64,000 nt of DNA from Pseudomonas putida (GCF_028682175.1 NZ_JANHKS010000016.1:51668-115667), one strand, 5' to 3'. Shown: positions 8,600-17,052, numbered from the stretch's first letter. Numbers and translations: made by a program. The notes: a model not told the origin generated them from the letters alone.

Positions 8600-9295
8600 A
8601 TGAACCTCGATCTCCACGGATTCGGCCCGGCCCTGGCGGCTGGCATGCTGATGACCATTCAACTTGCGCTGTCGGCCCTGTGCCTGGGTCTCGTTCTCGG
8701 CCTGCTCGGCGCGCTGGCGAAAACCTCGTCCAATCGTGCCCTGCAATGGCTTGGCGGCACCTATTCGACTCTGGTGCGCGGCATTCCCGAGCTGCTTTGG
8801 GTGTTGCTGATCTACTTCGGCACCGTCAACGCCATGCGCGCCATCGGCCACATTTTCGGCATTCCCAATCTGTCGCTCAGCGCCTTTGCCGCAGGCGTCA
8901 TCGCCCTGGGCCTGTGCTTCGGCGCCTATGCCACCGAAGTGTTTCGCGGCGCCATGCTGTCGATTCCCAAGGGCCACCGCGAAGCCGGGCTGGCATTGGG
9001 TCTGTCGCGCTCGCGTATCTTCATCAAACTGGTCATGCCGCAGATGTGGCGTATCGCGCTGCCAGGGCTGGGCAACCTGTTCATGATCCTGATGAAAGAC
9101 ACCGCGCTGGTGTCCGTGATCGGCCTTGAAGAAGTCATGCGCCACGCGCAGATCGCCGTGACCGGCACCAAAGAGCCATTCACCTTCTATATGGTCGCGG
9201 CCTTGATGTACCTGACCATGACCGCACTGTCGATGGTCGGCCTGGCGTGGCTTGAACGTCGTGCATCGACAGGGTTTGCGAGGAGCGCATCATGA
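8600..9295 (+). CDS. amino acid ABC transporter permease (HisQ type)
   Basis: A 231-residue inner-membrane permease with about five helices. The cytoplasmic EAA loop that contacts the ATPase is visible as FRGAMLSIPKGHREAGLALG. The N-terminal MTIQLALSALCLGLVLGLLG segment is typical of the HisQ/HisM group. It overlaps the second permease gene by four bases (ATGA), indicating coupled translation, and the two would form the heterodimeric channel. Confidence 0.93.
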   Translation: MNLDLHGFGPALAAGMLMTIQLALSALCLGLVLGLLGALAKTSSNRALQWLGGTYSTLVRGIPELLWVLLIYFGTVNAMRAIGHIFGIPNLSLSAFAAGVIALGLCFGAYATEVFRGAMLSIPKGHREAGLALGLSRSRIFIKLVMPQMWRIALPGLGNLFMILMKDTALVSVIGLEEVMRHAQIAVTGTKEPFTFYMVAALMYLTMTALSMVGLAWLERRASTGFARSAS

Positions 9296-9981
9296 CCTGG
9301 GAATTCACCCTCAAATGGATGCCCAAGCTGCTGCAAGGTGCAACCCTGACGCTGGAGCTGGTGGCCATCGCCGTGGTTGCCGGGCTGATCCTGGCGATCC
9401 CTATGGGCATCGCCCGCGCATCCCGTAACAACTACGTGCGCGCGCTGCCATACGCCTACATCTTCTTTTTTCGCGGCACACCGCTGCTGGTGCAGTTGTT
9501 CCTGGTGTATTACGGCCTGGCGCAGTTCGACGTCATCACCCAAGGCCCGCTGTGGCCCTACCTGCGCGACCCGTTCTTCTGCGCGGCATTGACCATGACC
9601 CTGCACACCACCGCCTACATCGCCGAAATCCTGCGCGGCGCCATCCAGGCCGTGCCGGTGGGTGAGGTCGAAGCGGCCCGCGCACTGGGCATGTCCCGGG
9701 CCAAGGCGATGACCTACATCATCCTGCCCCGCGCCGCCCGCATCGGCCTGCCGGCGTACAGCAACGAAGTCATCCTGATGCTCAAGGCCAGCGCCCTGGC
9801 CAGCACCGTCACCCTGCTCGACATCACCGGCATGGCCCGCACCATCAACGCCCGCACCTACATGCCCGAGCAAAGCTTCTTCCTGGCCGGCCTGATCTAC
9901 CTCACTATCTCTTTCGTACTGGTACAGGCCTTCAAACTGCTGGAACGCAAACTGCGGGTGAACGCACTGCAAGGCCGCTAA
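9292..9981 (+). CDS. amino acid ABC transporter permease (HisM type)
   Basis: A 229-residue partner permease. It shows the same plan as its neighbour: TLTLELVAIAVVAGLILAIP in helix 1 and the EAA loop ILRGAIQAVPVGEVEAARAL. The gene ends the operon and is followed by a REP pair. With the upstream genes it completes a type I ABC importer for polar amino acids. Confidence 0.93.
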   Translation: MTWEFTLKWMPKLLQGATLTLELVAIAVVAGLILAIPMGIARASRNNYVRALPYAYIFFFRGTPLLVQLFLVYYGLAQFDVITQGPLWPYLRDPFFCAALTMTLHTTAYIAEILRGAIQAVPVGEVEAARALGMSRAKAMTYIILPRAARIGLPAYSNEVILMLKASALASTVTLLDITGMARTINARTYMPEQSFFLAGLIYLTISFVLVQAFKLLERKLRVNALQGR

Positions 9982-9996
9982 AAGGTGACCAACAAT

Positions 9997-10065
9997 CCGT
10001 AGCAGCACGGCTTGCCGGCGGGAGCGCCCTCCAGACCGCCCCCGCTGGCAAGCCATGCTGCTACA
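9997..10065. repeat. REP pair, family A
   Basis: Inverted family-A copies, the second slightly degenerate (GCTGGCAAGCCATGCTGCTA), close behind the last permease gene. Confidence 0.85.
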
Positions 10066-10084
10066 GAAGCGTGTCACCGCAACC

Positions 10085-10110
10085 CTGTAGGAGCGCGCTG
10101 GCCCGCGACC
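10085..10110 (+). repeat. single REP, family B
   Basis: One family-B copy (GTAGGAGCGCGCTGGCCCGC) without a partner, 20 bases after the family-A pair. Confidence 0.75.
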
Positions 10111-10204
10111 TGCCGCAAAGCGGCAGCAAACCACCCACCCCATCACCACCTGACACCCCAACTCCCTTAAACTCCCCCCACACCCAACACCACCGCCCCC
10201 GGCC

Positions 10205-11404
10205 ATGCACCCCACAGACCTGCTCCCCCGCTTCCAAGCGCTCGACGCCTTCCTGCTCGCGCACCAGCACCTGTGGCGTCCACGCCCCTTCACCCATCGC
10301 CAACTGCCGTGGGAAACACTCCACCCCGACCTATCCACCTGGCTGCGCAACCGCACCCTCGAACAAGCCGAAGCCGCCCACAACCACCCCGAAGACCTCG
10401 ACGCCCCCGAGCCCTTCGCCCGGCTCGCACAGCGATCCAGAACCCTGAGCCAGATCGACCCACTGCCCCACGCCGCGCTGACCCACGTATCCCCACGCAT
10501 GAGCGTCGACGTCCCCGGCCGCAAGTGGCAACAGATCGAAGCCTTCGCCAGCCGCCTCACCTTCCACCACAGCCCCAGCCACTGGCTCGACTGGTGCTCC
10601 GGCAAAGGCCACCTCGGCCGCCGCCTCGCCCACGACGGCCAGGCCCTGACCTGCCTCGAATACGATCCGCACCTGGTCGATGCCGGCCGCAAGCTCAGCG
10701 ACAAACTCGGCATCAACGCCCAGCACCTGCACCAAGACGTCATGGCGCAAGACGCCGCCACCCGCCTGACCGCACAGCACACCCCCGTCGCCCTCCACGC
10801 CTGCGGCGACCTCCACGTGCGCCTCATGCAACTGGCCAGCGACGCCCACTGCCAACACATGGCCATCGCCCCCTGCTGCTACAACCGCATCGCCGGCGAC
10901 CACTACCAGCCACTGTCCGCAAACGGCCAGGCGTCCGAACTGCACCTAAGCCTCGACGACCTCGCCCTGCCCCTCAGCGAAACCGTCACCGCCGGCGCCC
11001 GCGTCCGCCGCCAGCGCGACACCTCCATGGCCCGCCGCCTGGGGTTCGACGTATTGCAACGCCAACTGCGCGGCATCGACGACTATCTGCCCACGCCATC
11101 GCTGCCCAGCGCCTGGCTCGACAAACCCTTCGCCGACTACTGCACAGACCTCGCCGAACTCAAACACCTGCCCCCACCCGGCCCACAAGACTGGCCCGCC
11201 CTGGAAGCCGCCGGCTGGCAACGCTTGGCCGAAGTGCGCAACCTCGAACTGCTACGCAACCTCTTCCGCCGCCCGCTCGAGCTATGGCTCACCCTCGACC
11301 GCGCCCTCTACCTGCAACAACGTGACTACACAGTCCGAATCGGCACCTTCTGCGACAGCCTGCTCACGCCACGAAATCTGCTCATCCTCGCGGAACGAAA
11401 CTGA
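10205..11404 (+). CDS. SAM-dependent methyltransferase-like protein (PF13679-type fold)
   Basis: A 399-residue cytosolic protein. The SAM-binding motif is WLDWCSGKGHLGRRLA (about residues 125-140), followed by an acidic end of strand 2 in LTCLEYDPHLVDAGRKLSDK and later VALHACGDLHVRLMQLA and IAPCCYN. This pattern fits the methyltransferase group that includes eukaryotic GSTCD/METTL25-like proteins; the substrate is unknown. The coding strand is strikingly C-rich and G-poor compared with neighbours. No good ribosome site precedes the ATG at 10205. Confidence 0.85.
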   Translation: MHPTDLLPRFQALDAFLLAHQHLWRPRPFTHRQLPWETLHPDLSTWLRNRTLEQAEAAHNHPEDLDAPEPFARLAQRSRTLSQIDPLPHAALTHVSPRMSVDVPGRKWQQIEAFASRLTFHHSPSHWLDWCSGKGHLGRRLAHDGQALTCLEYDPHLVDAGRKLSDKLGINAQHLHQDVMAQDAATRLTAQHTPVALHACGDLHVRLMQLASDAHCQHMAIAPCCYNRIAGDHYQPLSANGQASELHLSLDDLALPLSETVTAGARVRRQRDTSMARRLGFDVLQRQLRGIDDYLPTPSLPSAWLDKPFADYCTDLAELKHLPPPGPQDWPALEAAGWQRLAEVRNLELLRNLFRRPLELWLTLDRALYLQQRDYTVRIGTFCDSLLTPRNLLILAERN

Positions 11405-11660
11405 ATCACAAACCACACCCCAGCCTGTGGATAACTCTGTTGATGGAATTCCCGCCAACGCAGACAAAACCTGCCTCGCAAACGTTTTAACAAATCGGTC
11501 ATTTTTTAAACAACTGTTAAATTTGCGCAAAAACAGTAGCTTGCGAACAAATGAGAACGCTTCCACAAATCAACCGCCCGCCCCCCACCCGATGGATCAG
11601 TTGTGAATAACGGTAATCGCGATCCGTCATAAGGCCGCCTAAAAAAAGCGAAATTAAGGC
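11405..11660. other. AT-rich intergenic stretch, no gene seen
   Basis: This region holds poly-A/T tracts (for example around 11500-11540) and leads into the tRNA-Thr promoter. No credible reading frame was found. Confidence 0.5.
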
Positions 11661-11688
11661 TTTACTCGACAGCTCAAATCCCTATAAT
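11661..11688 (+). promoter_or_regulatory. sigma70-type promoter of tRNA-Thr
   Basis: TTTACT (11661-11666) and a perfect TATAAT (11683-11688) are 16 bases apart, 12 bases before the tRNA. Confidence 0.7.
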
Positions 11689-11700
11689 CAGCGCCCACAC

Positions 11701-11776
<76 letters not shown>

Positions 11777-11791
11777 TGATTCAGCGAGAGA

Positions 11792-11818
11792 GGCTCACCG
11801 AAAGGTGGGCCTTTTTTG
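11792..11818 (+). terminator. intrinsic terminator of tRNA-Thr
   Basis: GGCTCACC / GGTGGGCC stem (one G-U) with a GAAA loop and a T6 tail. Confidence 0.9.
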
Positions 11819-12760
11819 TTTGGGCTAGACGTAACCGCTCGCAATTTTTCAATTGACGGTTTCAAACACCCTCAACCTGAGCACAACACACTCGCCACAC
11901 GTCCTACCCAACGGGTGGGGTCCTGCTACTAGCAGGCGTGCAAAAGGCGAGTTTTTTTGCCCGGAATTTGACAAAGGCCAGGACGGTGCACAAGCCTGCG
12001 AAGCTTCCCTGTGCGAAACCTGCGCTGACTCCCCAGGCACTCCTTGCCAAGCTCAAAGGCCAGGCTTGAATCAATAGAGCATCGATAAGGGACCAAGCAC
12101 TTTCAATAAATGGTTTCCCGGAAAACTGGAAAAGTGATGCAGAGGGCTCCCGAGTTCGACACAGGCTTCCGCAAACGTAGTCGTGAAACGCGCTTCGGGC
12201 CGAAACCGGTCCATTGGGCCATTCCCAGTGGCAGCCTCCCCCGTCTGTTCGTGCTGCTAAGAGAAAACCACTTTAAACACTGCTACAGCCCTGATCGCAC
12301 AAGGCTTCGCGGCAATCCTCCTCATGACCAAAGGCGTGACAAACGCCGATGTTACCAGCAATAACCATGTAGATGATGGTGCCGCAGATCAGGGAACGGA
12401 CTGCACCTGACTCAGGATCTCGCGGCACTGGTCTCGTCAGCCAATGCAGCCTCCACCCGCCCACTGGTAACGGTGCTCAGGAGACCAGATCATGAAATAC
12501 CCTTGCTCACGTATGTAAAGAGCCGCAAGTCCCGCGTTAGCGGGCATTCTCCACAGGGCGCAGGGGCCTTGATCCCTGATAACACAGCATTCTTGGCGGG
12601 ATGACGTAGGGCGAAGATCGGAGACGGGGTTACGAGGTGATCGGCATGGCTTAGGTGTGAAGGCGCGATCTGGCCGAGCACAATAAAACCAACGGGTACT
12701 CCTATTCGCAGGTTCATTCGTAGATTTGGCTGCGCCCCTCGCAATCGCAATCCAGCGGGA
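11819..12760. other. 942-base stretch without a supportable gene
   Basis: Several short frames exist on both strands, but none has a ribosome site or a recognisable motif. A small hairpin (CCCGC-GTTA-GCGGG) lies near 12533-12546, downstream of the minus-strand ATPase gene. The sequence mixes GC-rich and AT-rich parts and may be decayed island DNA. No integrase, transposase or terminal repeats were recognised. Confidence 0.5.
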
Positions 12761-14449
12761 TTAATCGATGCTTTCAGGATCGAAAATATCATGTTGGTCT
12801 GCAATTATATCGAGAGAACGATGAAGCATCTTGTGAACTTTGAAATGCTCCGCTCGCTTAATTTCTCCCTTAGTGACTGAGGATTGGTCCACGTGCGACC
12901 AGATATAAGTGTCTGACGAGCTTACCTTTAGCCCAAGTACCCCGACACGATACAAGCATGAGAGCATAATTGTCTGAATTTCAGACTCTTTAACTGCACT
13001 ATTAGCTTCGTAGTACTTGCGCACAATAGCCACGCACGGGTCACGTGAATCTCCCTCACTAAGGTTGACCATGATATCTTCTAAAGTTGTATCTTTGATC
13101 ATGGATCTCGTAAAAGTTGACTTAATGTTGCGAAGAATTTCCACCGTATCCTCGAAGCTCGGAAAGACGTCACCCCATTCTTCTTTGAGAGACTTCAACC
13201 GCTTTTCTGAGTACTGGGACTCAGCGGCCAGCATTGCGCGCCAAGATATCCTCTCACGCTCATAGGCAATAGCAAAACATTCGTTGACGAATTGCAGTGC
13301 GTCCCTTGGACGCCTGAGAGTTCTCTCAACAATGAAGTCCATGGAGGTCTGACCGCCGCCTTTCCTTGGTTTCGGAAACAAATCCGTAAACTTTATTCGC
13401 TGCTTTGTATATTGACTCTTGAATACCTCATTCAGTCTCGTTTCTATTAGATTGGCAAGATCATCAGCCGACCACTTCAGTGTCATCAGATATGATTCGT
13501 ATTTTTCTTGTTGAAATCCAGAGTCCCTAGTCTTATCAAAAACCTGGTCGAGAAGATCCTTCCTTAATGCGGCAATGATTTTTGTCTGTCGTATTTTTCG
13601 AAACGTTTTTATTTCTTCAATTAGAGCCCGTATAAATCGCACACGCGTCTCGGTGGCGGCCCACTCCTCATCAAGCTGATCTATTAGGATAAAAAATTTC
13701 TTTTGAGGGTCTGAGAATGAATGCTCTGCGAGTAGGTCTAAAACTTCGTTTAGCTTTCGAATCTGAAGACCGCTAACTACTTGACTTGCTCGCTGGGAAA
13801 CTTCTATACGCTCCTGATCGGACAGCCTAGAAACGCTTGCCGAATTTAATCCTATTCCAGAGTACTTAAGACCGATTGAGCTTATGGTATCAGTCTCGAG
13901 CTTTCTAGTTATCTCCTTGAGATGCTCATCAGTGTCCAGCCAAAACTTATTCCCCCACTCATTGAAATATTCAACTGCTTTCTTTTTTGTCACATCACGA
14001 CTAAACGTGTTAAACAGACCATCAATGAAGCTTCGACTATCGCTTTCCGATTTTATATCGTACCGCAGCTTCAAGAACTCCACTGTAAGGACATGACGCC
14101 AGAGCAATCTATAGAACAAATCGAGACTGACACCGAGACTATCAAAAAACTGAATAATGTCTGAGCTTTCCAAGAATCGGACTGAAATATCATTCGGATC
14201 CAGCTTTACGAATTTTTGAGCCGTTTTGGCTACTTTATAAAGCAACGCACTTTTTCCTGAGCCAGTCCGCCCCAATATTATTGAGGCAGGGGAATCGACA
14301 TCCATTATCTGTGCAAGATATCCGTTGTCGATGAAGCATTTATTAAGGAGATCTGTATCAGCCTCAGCGTCTAAAGCGCCTACCTTGAGGTTTCGAGTTA
14401 TCTTTAATACTGGCTCGTCCATGCTATTTTCACCTACTAACATGCTCAT
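12761..14449 (-). CDS. P-loop ATPase (Sll1717-like), candidate defence sensor/NTPase
   Basis: A 562-residue cytosolic ATPase. Walker A is GRTGSGKSALL (60-70), Walker B is FFILIDQLDEEW (252-263), a sensor-like strand follows (KIIAALRKDLLD, about 290-301), and the RTLRRPRDALQFVNEC motif (about 377-391) is typical of STAND-like P-loop NTPases, as in proteins called the Sll1717 family. The rest is helical, with no membrane segment. The ATG at 14449 overlaps the stop of the TIR-like gene (ATGA), so translation is probably coupled; a later ATG at 14422 is possible. Base composition is much more AT-rich than the flanks, a sign of transfer. I infer that it senses or gates the TIR-like effector; the ligand is unknown. 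Confidence 0.85.
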   Translation of the reverse strand: MSMLVGENSMDEPVLKITRNLKVGALDAEADTDLLNKCFIDNGYLAQIMDVDSPASIILGRTGSGKSALLYKVAKTAQKFVKLDPNDISVRFLESSDIIQFFDSLGVSLDLFYRLLWRHVLTVEFLKLRYDIKSESDSRSFIDGLFNTFSRDVTKKKAVEYFNEWGNKFWLDTDEHLKEITRKLETDTISSIGLKYSGIGLNSASVSRLSDQERIEVSQRASQVVSGLQIRKLNEVLDLLAEHSFSDPQKKFFILIDQLDEEWAATETRVRFIRALIEEIKTFRKIRQTKIIAALRKDLLDQVFDKTRDSGFQQEKYESYLMTLKWSADDLANLIETRLNEVFKSQYTKQRIKFTDLFPKPRKGGGQTSMDFIVERTLRRPRDALQFVNECFAIAYERERISWRAMLAAESQYSEKRLKSLKEEWGDVFPSFEDTVEILRNIKSTFTRSMIKDTTLEDIMVNLSEGDSRDPCVAIVRKYYEANSAVKESEIQTIMLSCLYRVGVLGLKVSSSDTYIWSHVDQSSVTKGEIKRAEHFKVHKMLHRSLDIIADQHDIFDPESID

Positions 14450-15333
14450 GACAATGTATAACCCGAAGCTTTTAGGTCTTTAATTATACTGTATGCAATT
14501 TCTTCGACGCTTTTATCGAAACGTTTATACACCATCCCGCTAACGTCGCTGGGTAACGTCGTACGGCCTGTATGTAGACAACATACACGTGACCTACCGA
14601 GCTTTCCAACAAAGTACCCAAACTCAAATATTACATTAGGACGTGCACGGTATTCTTTGTTTCGCTCTTCGTCGGACAGCGTGTCTTCGGAAACTAGATA
14701 AGCGATTTCATCAGGAGTAAGAAGTATAAATGCGTATCCAACATCGCTATGCTTTTCAAACTTCTCTATGATTGTTAGCCCTTCATCAGCCTGTCGGTGC
14801 AATACAACTGGCTCGAGACCTATTTCGTGCAAGAACACTTCCAAGCTAGTCTTTGATACCTCATCTCTTCCATGTACTACGAAAACTTTATTGGACCTGC
14901 CCTTGATAGAGTCGAATGCTTTTGCCGTGTGGTGATCTGAATCTTTTATGCTGTCATCTAAAGGGATTAGCTCAAGCCGCTCCGAAATCGAATCTAAACG
15001 ATGAATCTTCCTGTCGATATCCTTATACGTATCGGAAATTTTTTCACCGAGCGACGGCTCGGTTAACGAAAGAGCTGCCACTCCCCAAAAACTATATTCT
15101 TTCGCAATCTCCTCGGTATTGAAACTTTGCTTTAGCAACTCATCATTGAAAGAATCCCACTTGCTATATTCATTTCTCAGCGCCTCATAAGCTACACGAG
15201 TGTCAACTTGCCGCTGCTTAAGCTCCAACCCTTTTTTAATTCGCTCTTCTATCTTGGCCTTAGCCTCTTCCCTAGAGCGGGTGAGCTTTAACGTAAGCTT
15301 GGGGGATTGAGCGGTTGGACGCTTGCTTGGCAT
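14446..15333 (-). CDS. TIR-like nucleotide-binding effector with N-terminal helical domain
   Basis: A 295-residue protein. Residues 1-145 are helical and charged, with a likely coiled coil around 20-60 (SREEAKAKIEERIKKGLEL). Residues 149-290 form a TIR-like domain of the predicted nucleotide-binding type (PF10137, as in CBASS and Pycsar TIR effectors): KVFVVHGRDE at the first strand, AFILLTPDE, then RPNVIFEFGYFVGKLGR with Glu237 as candidate catalytic glutamate, and PSDVSGMVY. Such domains in defence systems cleave NAD+. The ATG at 15333 is chosen because AAGGAG lies six bases upstream; the frame also opens at 15375. The ATPase gene follows with a four-base overlap. Low GC marks it as acquired. 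Confidence 0.87.
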   Translation of the reverse strand: MPSKRPTAQSPKLTLKLTRSREEAKAKIEERIKKGLELKQRQVDTRVAYEALRNEYSKWDSFNDELLKQSFNTEEIAKEYSFWGVAALSLTEPSLGEKISDTYKDIDRKIHRLDSISERLELIPLDDSIKDSDHHTAKAFDSIKGRSNKVFVVHGRDEVSKTSLEVFLHEIGLEPVVLHRQADEGLTIIEKFEKHSDVGYAFILLTPDEIAYLVSEDTLSDEERNKEYRARPNVIFEFGYFVGKLGRSRVCCLHTGRTTLPSDVSGMVYKRFDKSVEEIAYSIIKDLKASGYTLS

Positions 15334-15871
15334 GTTCACTCCTTGATTTGGGCATCGATAAACGAACAGTAGCAATTAGCCAGTGCCAGGTCTAGGGACG
15401 CCGGTCTCATAATTTTTCATCCTTGAAAAGGTACGTCCTAGGGTTTGAGCATTACTCCCGAGCCTAAAGACACGTATGCGATGAGAGCCGTACTGCTCTA
15501 CTGTTGCGCCATCGCAAGCGGTCTAAGATTGACTCTCCTTAGGGCCATCCGAATCCGACCTACTGCCAAAGGAAAGTTTCGGAGATAGGCAAACGTTAAA
15601 ATACAAATAAAACATATAAAAATCATATAGTTATAGTTTTCTCCTATTTGGTACTGCCAGCCGATCTATCACAACCGCAGGGACTAGGAAAACCGACTTT
15701 CACGCAGCAACTCCTTGTAATCCTCCAGTACTCTCTCGCCCCCCCCCCGCTTGGCGAAAGACTGTTGATCCTCTAACGATTGACCATCTCCGATTGACTC
15801 ACGCATCTCGGCCCCTGTACCCTCTTTATCGTAAATTTTAGATAAATCGTTTCCACCACAGAGGTGCTCCC
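15334..15871. other. 538-base divergent intergenic region of the accessory block
   Basis: This region separates the minus-strand TIR/ATPase pair from the plus-strand XRE gene. A very AT-rich patch (15597-15650) is a likely promoter. A run of ten C lies at 15739-15748, inside a weak minus-strand frame (15899-15684). No gene is confidently supported. Confidence 0.5.
15739..15748. repeat. C10 homopolymer tract
   Basis: Ten consecutive C on the plus strand, about 120 bases before the XRE gene. Such tracts are prone to slippage, in vivo or in sequencing. Confidence 0.8.
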
Positions 15872-16198
15872 ATGGCACTCCAATTCCATGACAGCCCATT
15901 CCACGTCAGCCACGATGCTGACACGGCCAGCAAGATGGCCCTGAAAATGGACCTGTCGATTTTCATCACCAACTGCCTAAAAAAAATGGGCCTGAAGCAG
16001 AGCGAGGCTGCGTCCAGGCTGGGCGTCACTCAGTCGCGGGTTTCAGAGTTGGCCAACGGCAAGATCGAGAAGTTTACCGTTGATGCGATGATGGACATGC
16101 TGGATCGGCTGGGCTTTCGGGCCAGTTTCACGATGGCAGCCTCCAGTGATGACGAGCCCCGCATCGTGATCACGAAGGTCGCGGCAGCTAGCAGCTGA
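15872..16198 (+). CDS. XRE-family helix-turn-helix protein, probable antitoxin
   Basis: A 108-residue DNA-binding protein. The helix-turn-helix lies at about 38-68 (KKMGLKQSEAASRLGVTQSR then VSELANGKIEKFTVDAMMDM), in the HigA/XRE style, followed by a short acidic tail. GAGGTG lies five bases before the ATG at 15872; a later ATG is possible. Its last 11 bases overlap the tail of the oppositely transcribed RelE-type gene. In type II systems an XRE antitoxin usually lies in the same orientation as its toxin, so this convergent layout is unusual. Confidence 0.85.
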   Translation: MALQFHDSPFHVSHDADTASKMALKMDLSIFITNCLKKMGLKQSEAASRLGVTQSRVSELANGKIEKFTVDAMMDMLDRLGFRASFTMAASSDDEPRIVITKVAAASS

Positions 16199-16538
16199 TC
16201 CCCATTTTTCGCAGTTCGGTTTTCAGCTCCTTCAACCGATCGTTCGCCACGGCCATTGCGTGGCGATCGGTTCGGTTTGTTGTTTTCACGAAAGCATGCA
16301 GAACGACGATCATGTCTGCATATTTCGCGATGTAGACGCATCGATACGCTGGGCTGCCATTGATGATTAATTCGATTGCGCCCGCGCCGACGGATTCGGT
16401 GAGCTGCTTTATACTCAGTTCAGGGTCCTGACCAAACTGAATCCGCCTGAGGTCTTTGCCAAATTCGTCCTGGATTTCTTCCGGGAGTGCCTTGTACTCG
16501 CGCTCGGCGGCAGGACTCACAAACGCAAACTTCTTCAA
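16188..16538 (-). CDS. RelE/HigB-type (Gp49-like) toxin
   Basis: A 116-residue protein with the RelE/ParE-superfamily pattern of phage-derived Gp49-like toxins: a helical N-terminus (SPAAEREYKALPEEIQDEFG), then ELSIKQLTESVGAGAIELI, the strands AYRCVYIAKYADMIVVLHAF and a C-terminal KTTNRTDRHAMAVANDRLKE helix. Members cut mRNA on the ribosome. The start is TTG at 16538, with GGAAGAGAG upstream and an in-frame TGA directly before it. It is tail-to-tail with the XRE gene, overlapping by 11 bases. Toxin activity is inferred from the family. Confidence 0.83.
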   Translation of the reverse strand: MKKFAFVSPAAEREYKALPEEIQDEFGKDLRRIQFGQDPELSIKQLTESVGAGAIELIINGSPAYRCVYIAKYADMIVVLHAFVKTTNRTDRHAMAVANDRLKELKTELRKMGISC

Positions 16539-16926
16539 TCACTCTCTTCCCTACGACGACGGGCACCTTCAGGGAAGGCGCCTCCTGTGGCTGATTTCGC
16601 AGGAACGTGAGACTGCCCATCGATCAGTCGTCTGGATGCCCGACAGGTCTCAAAAAGTTGTGGGACATTTCAGAAGTTCAGAGTTTTGTGGGATAGCCGC
16701 GCACAGCTCACTTTTGGAGGTTCCGAGCCAAAACCGACACATCCCCCCACAAAACAAACCAGTCTCTGTAGGACGCTTCTGAAAATTCTGGATATGCTCC
16801 CGGGCGCATTGCGGTGCTCTGGATCCGGGCTTAGGCTTCGGTCCGTCGCTATTCGGCGACCGGTTTTGACAGGCCGTTCAGAACACACACGCACTGCTCG
16901 CTAACACCAATCCGTTGGATGTGTCA
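16539..16926. other. intergenic stretch upstream of the structured RNA element
   Basis: No gene is supported. The part around 16830-16870 contains GTCGC-TATTC-GGCGAC and may belong to the same conserved leader as the structured element that follows. Frames on both strands look accidental. Confidence 0.45.
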
Positions 16927-17001
16927 TGGCGGCTGTACGTGGGGCACACTCGTGTGCGCCAGGTGGGTTCTGCTGGTCTGTCAACCCGCGTACGGCTGCC
17001 A
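16927..17001 (+). ncRNA. predicted structured RNA element upstream of the DUF6124-like gene
   Basis: Bases 16927-16941 pair with 16987-17001 over 15 positions without a mismatch, three of them G-U. The closed segment holds two hairpins: GCACAC-TC-GTGTGC (16944-16957) and GGTT/AACC (16966-16969 with 16983-16986). This gives a three-way junction. G-U pairs suggest selection at RNA level, though strand choice is inferred from the gene 50 bases downstream. I do not recognise a named RNA family. Confidence 0.5.
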
Positions 17002-17052
17002 CCTTCTGATTGACAGCAGAGGGTGATGGCTCCAATTGGATGGAACCCAAAA

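Noticed and set aside
9187..10866. Long minus-strand frame over the permease, REPs and methyltransferase
   Set aside because: Crosses gene borders and repeats, and encodes Trp/Ser/Arg-rich nonsense.
11849..12364. Several 60-85 codon frames on both strands
   Set aside because: No ribosome sites, motifs or codon bias distinguish them from chance frames.
12490..12804. 104-codon minus-strand frame after the ATPase gene
   Set aside because: It overlaps the end of the ATPase gene in another frame and lacks a ribosome site and a family match.
15684..15899. 71-codon minus-strand frame containing the C10 tract
   Set aside because: The end reads like a plausible peptide, but the start overlaps the XRE start region, there is no clear family and the homopolymer makes the frame unreliable. 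It is kept only as a finding about the tract.
16456..16904. Plus-strand frames opposite the RelE-type gene and across the RNA leader
   Set aside because: One is antisense to the toxin gene, and the other crosses sequence better explained as non-coding.
11777..17052. Duplicate of the tRNA-Thr 3' end as an attachment site
   Set aside because: I looked for the GGTTCGACTCCTGGTGCCGG segment downstream and did not find a second copy.
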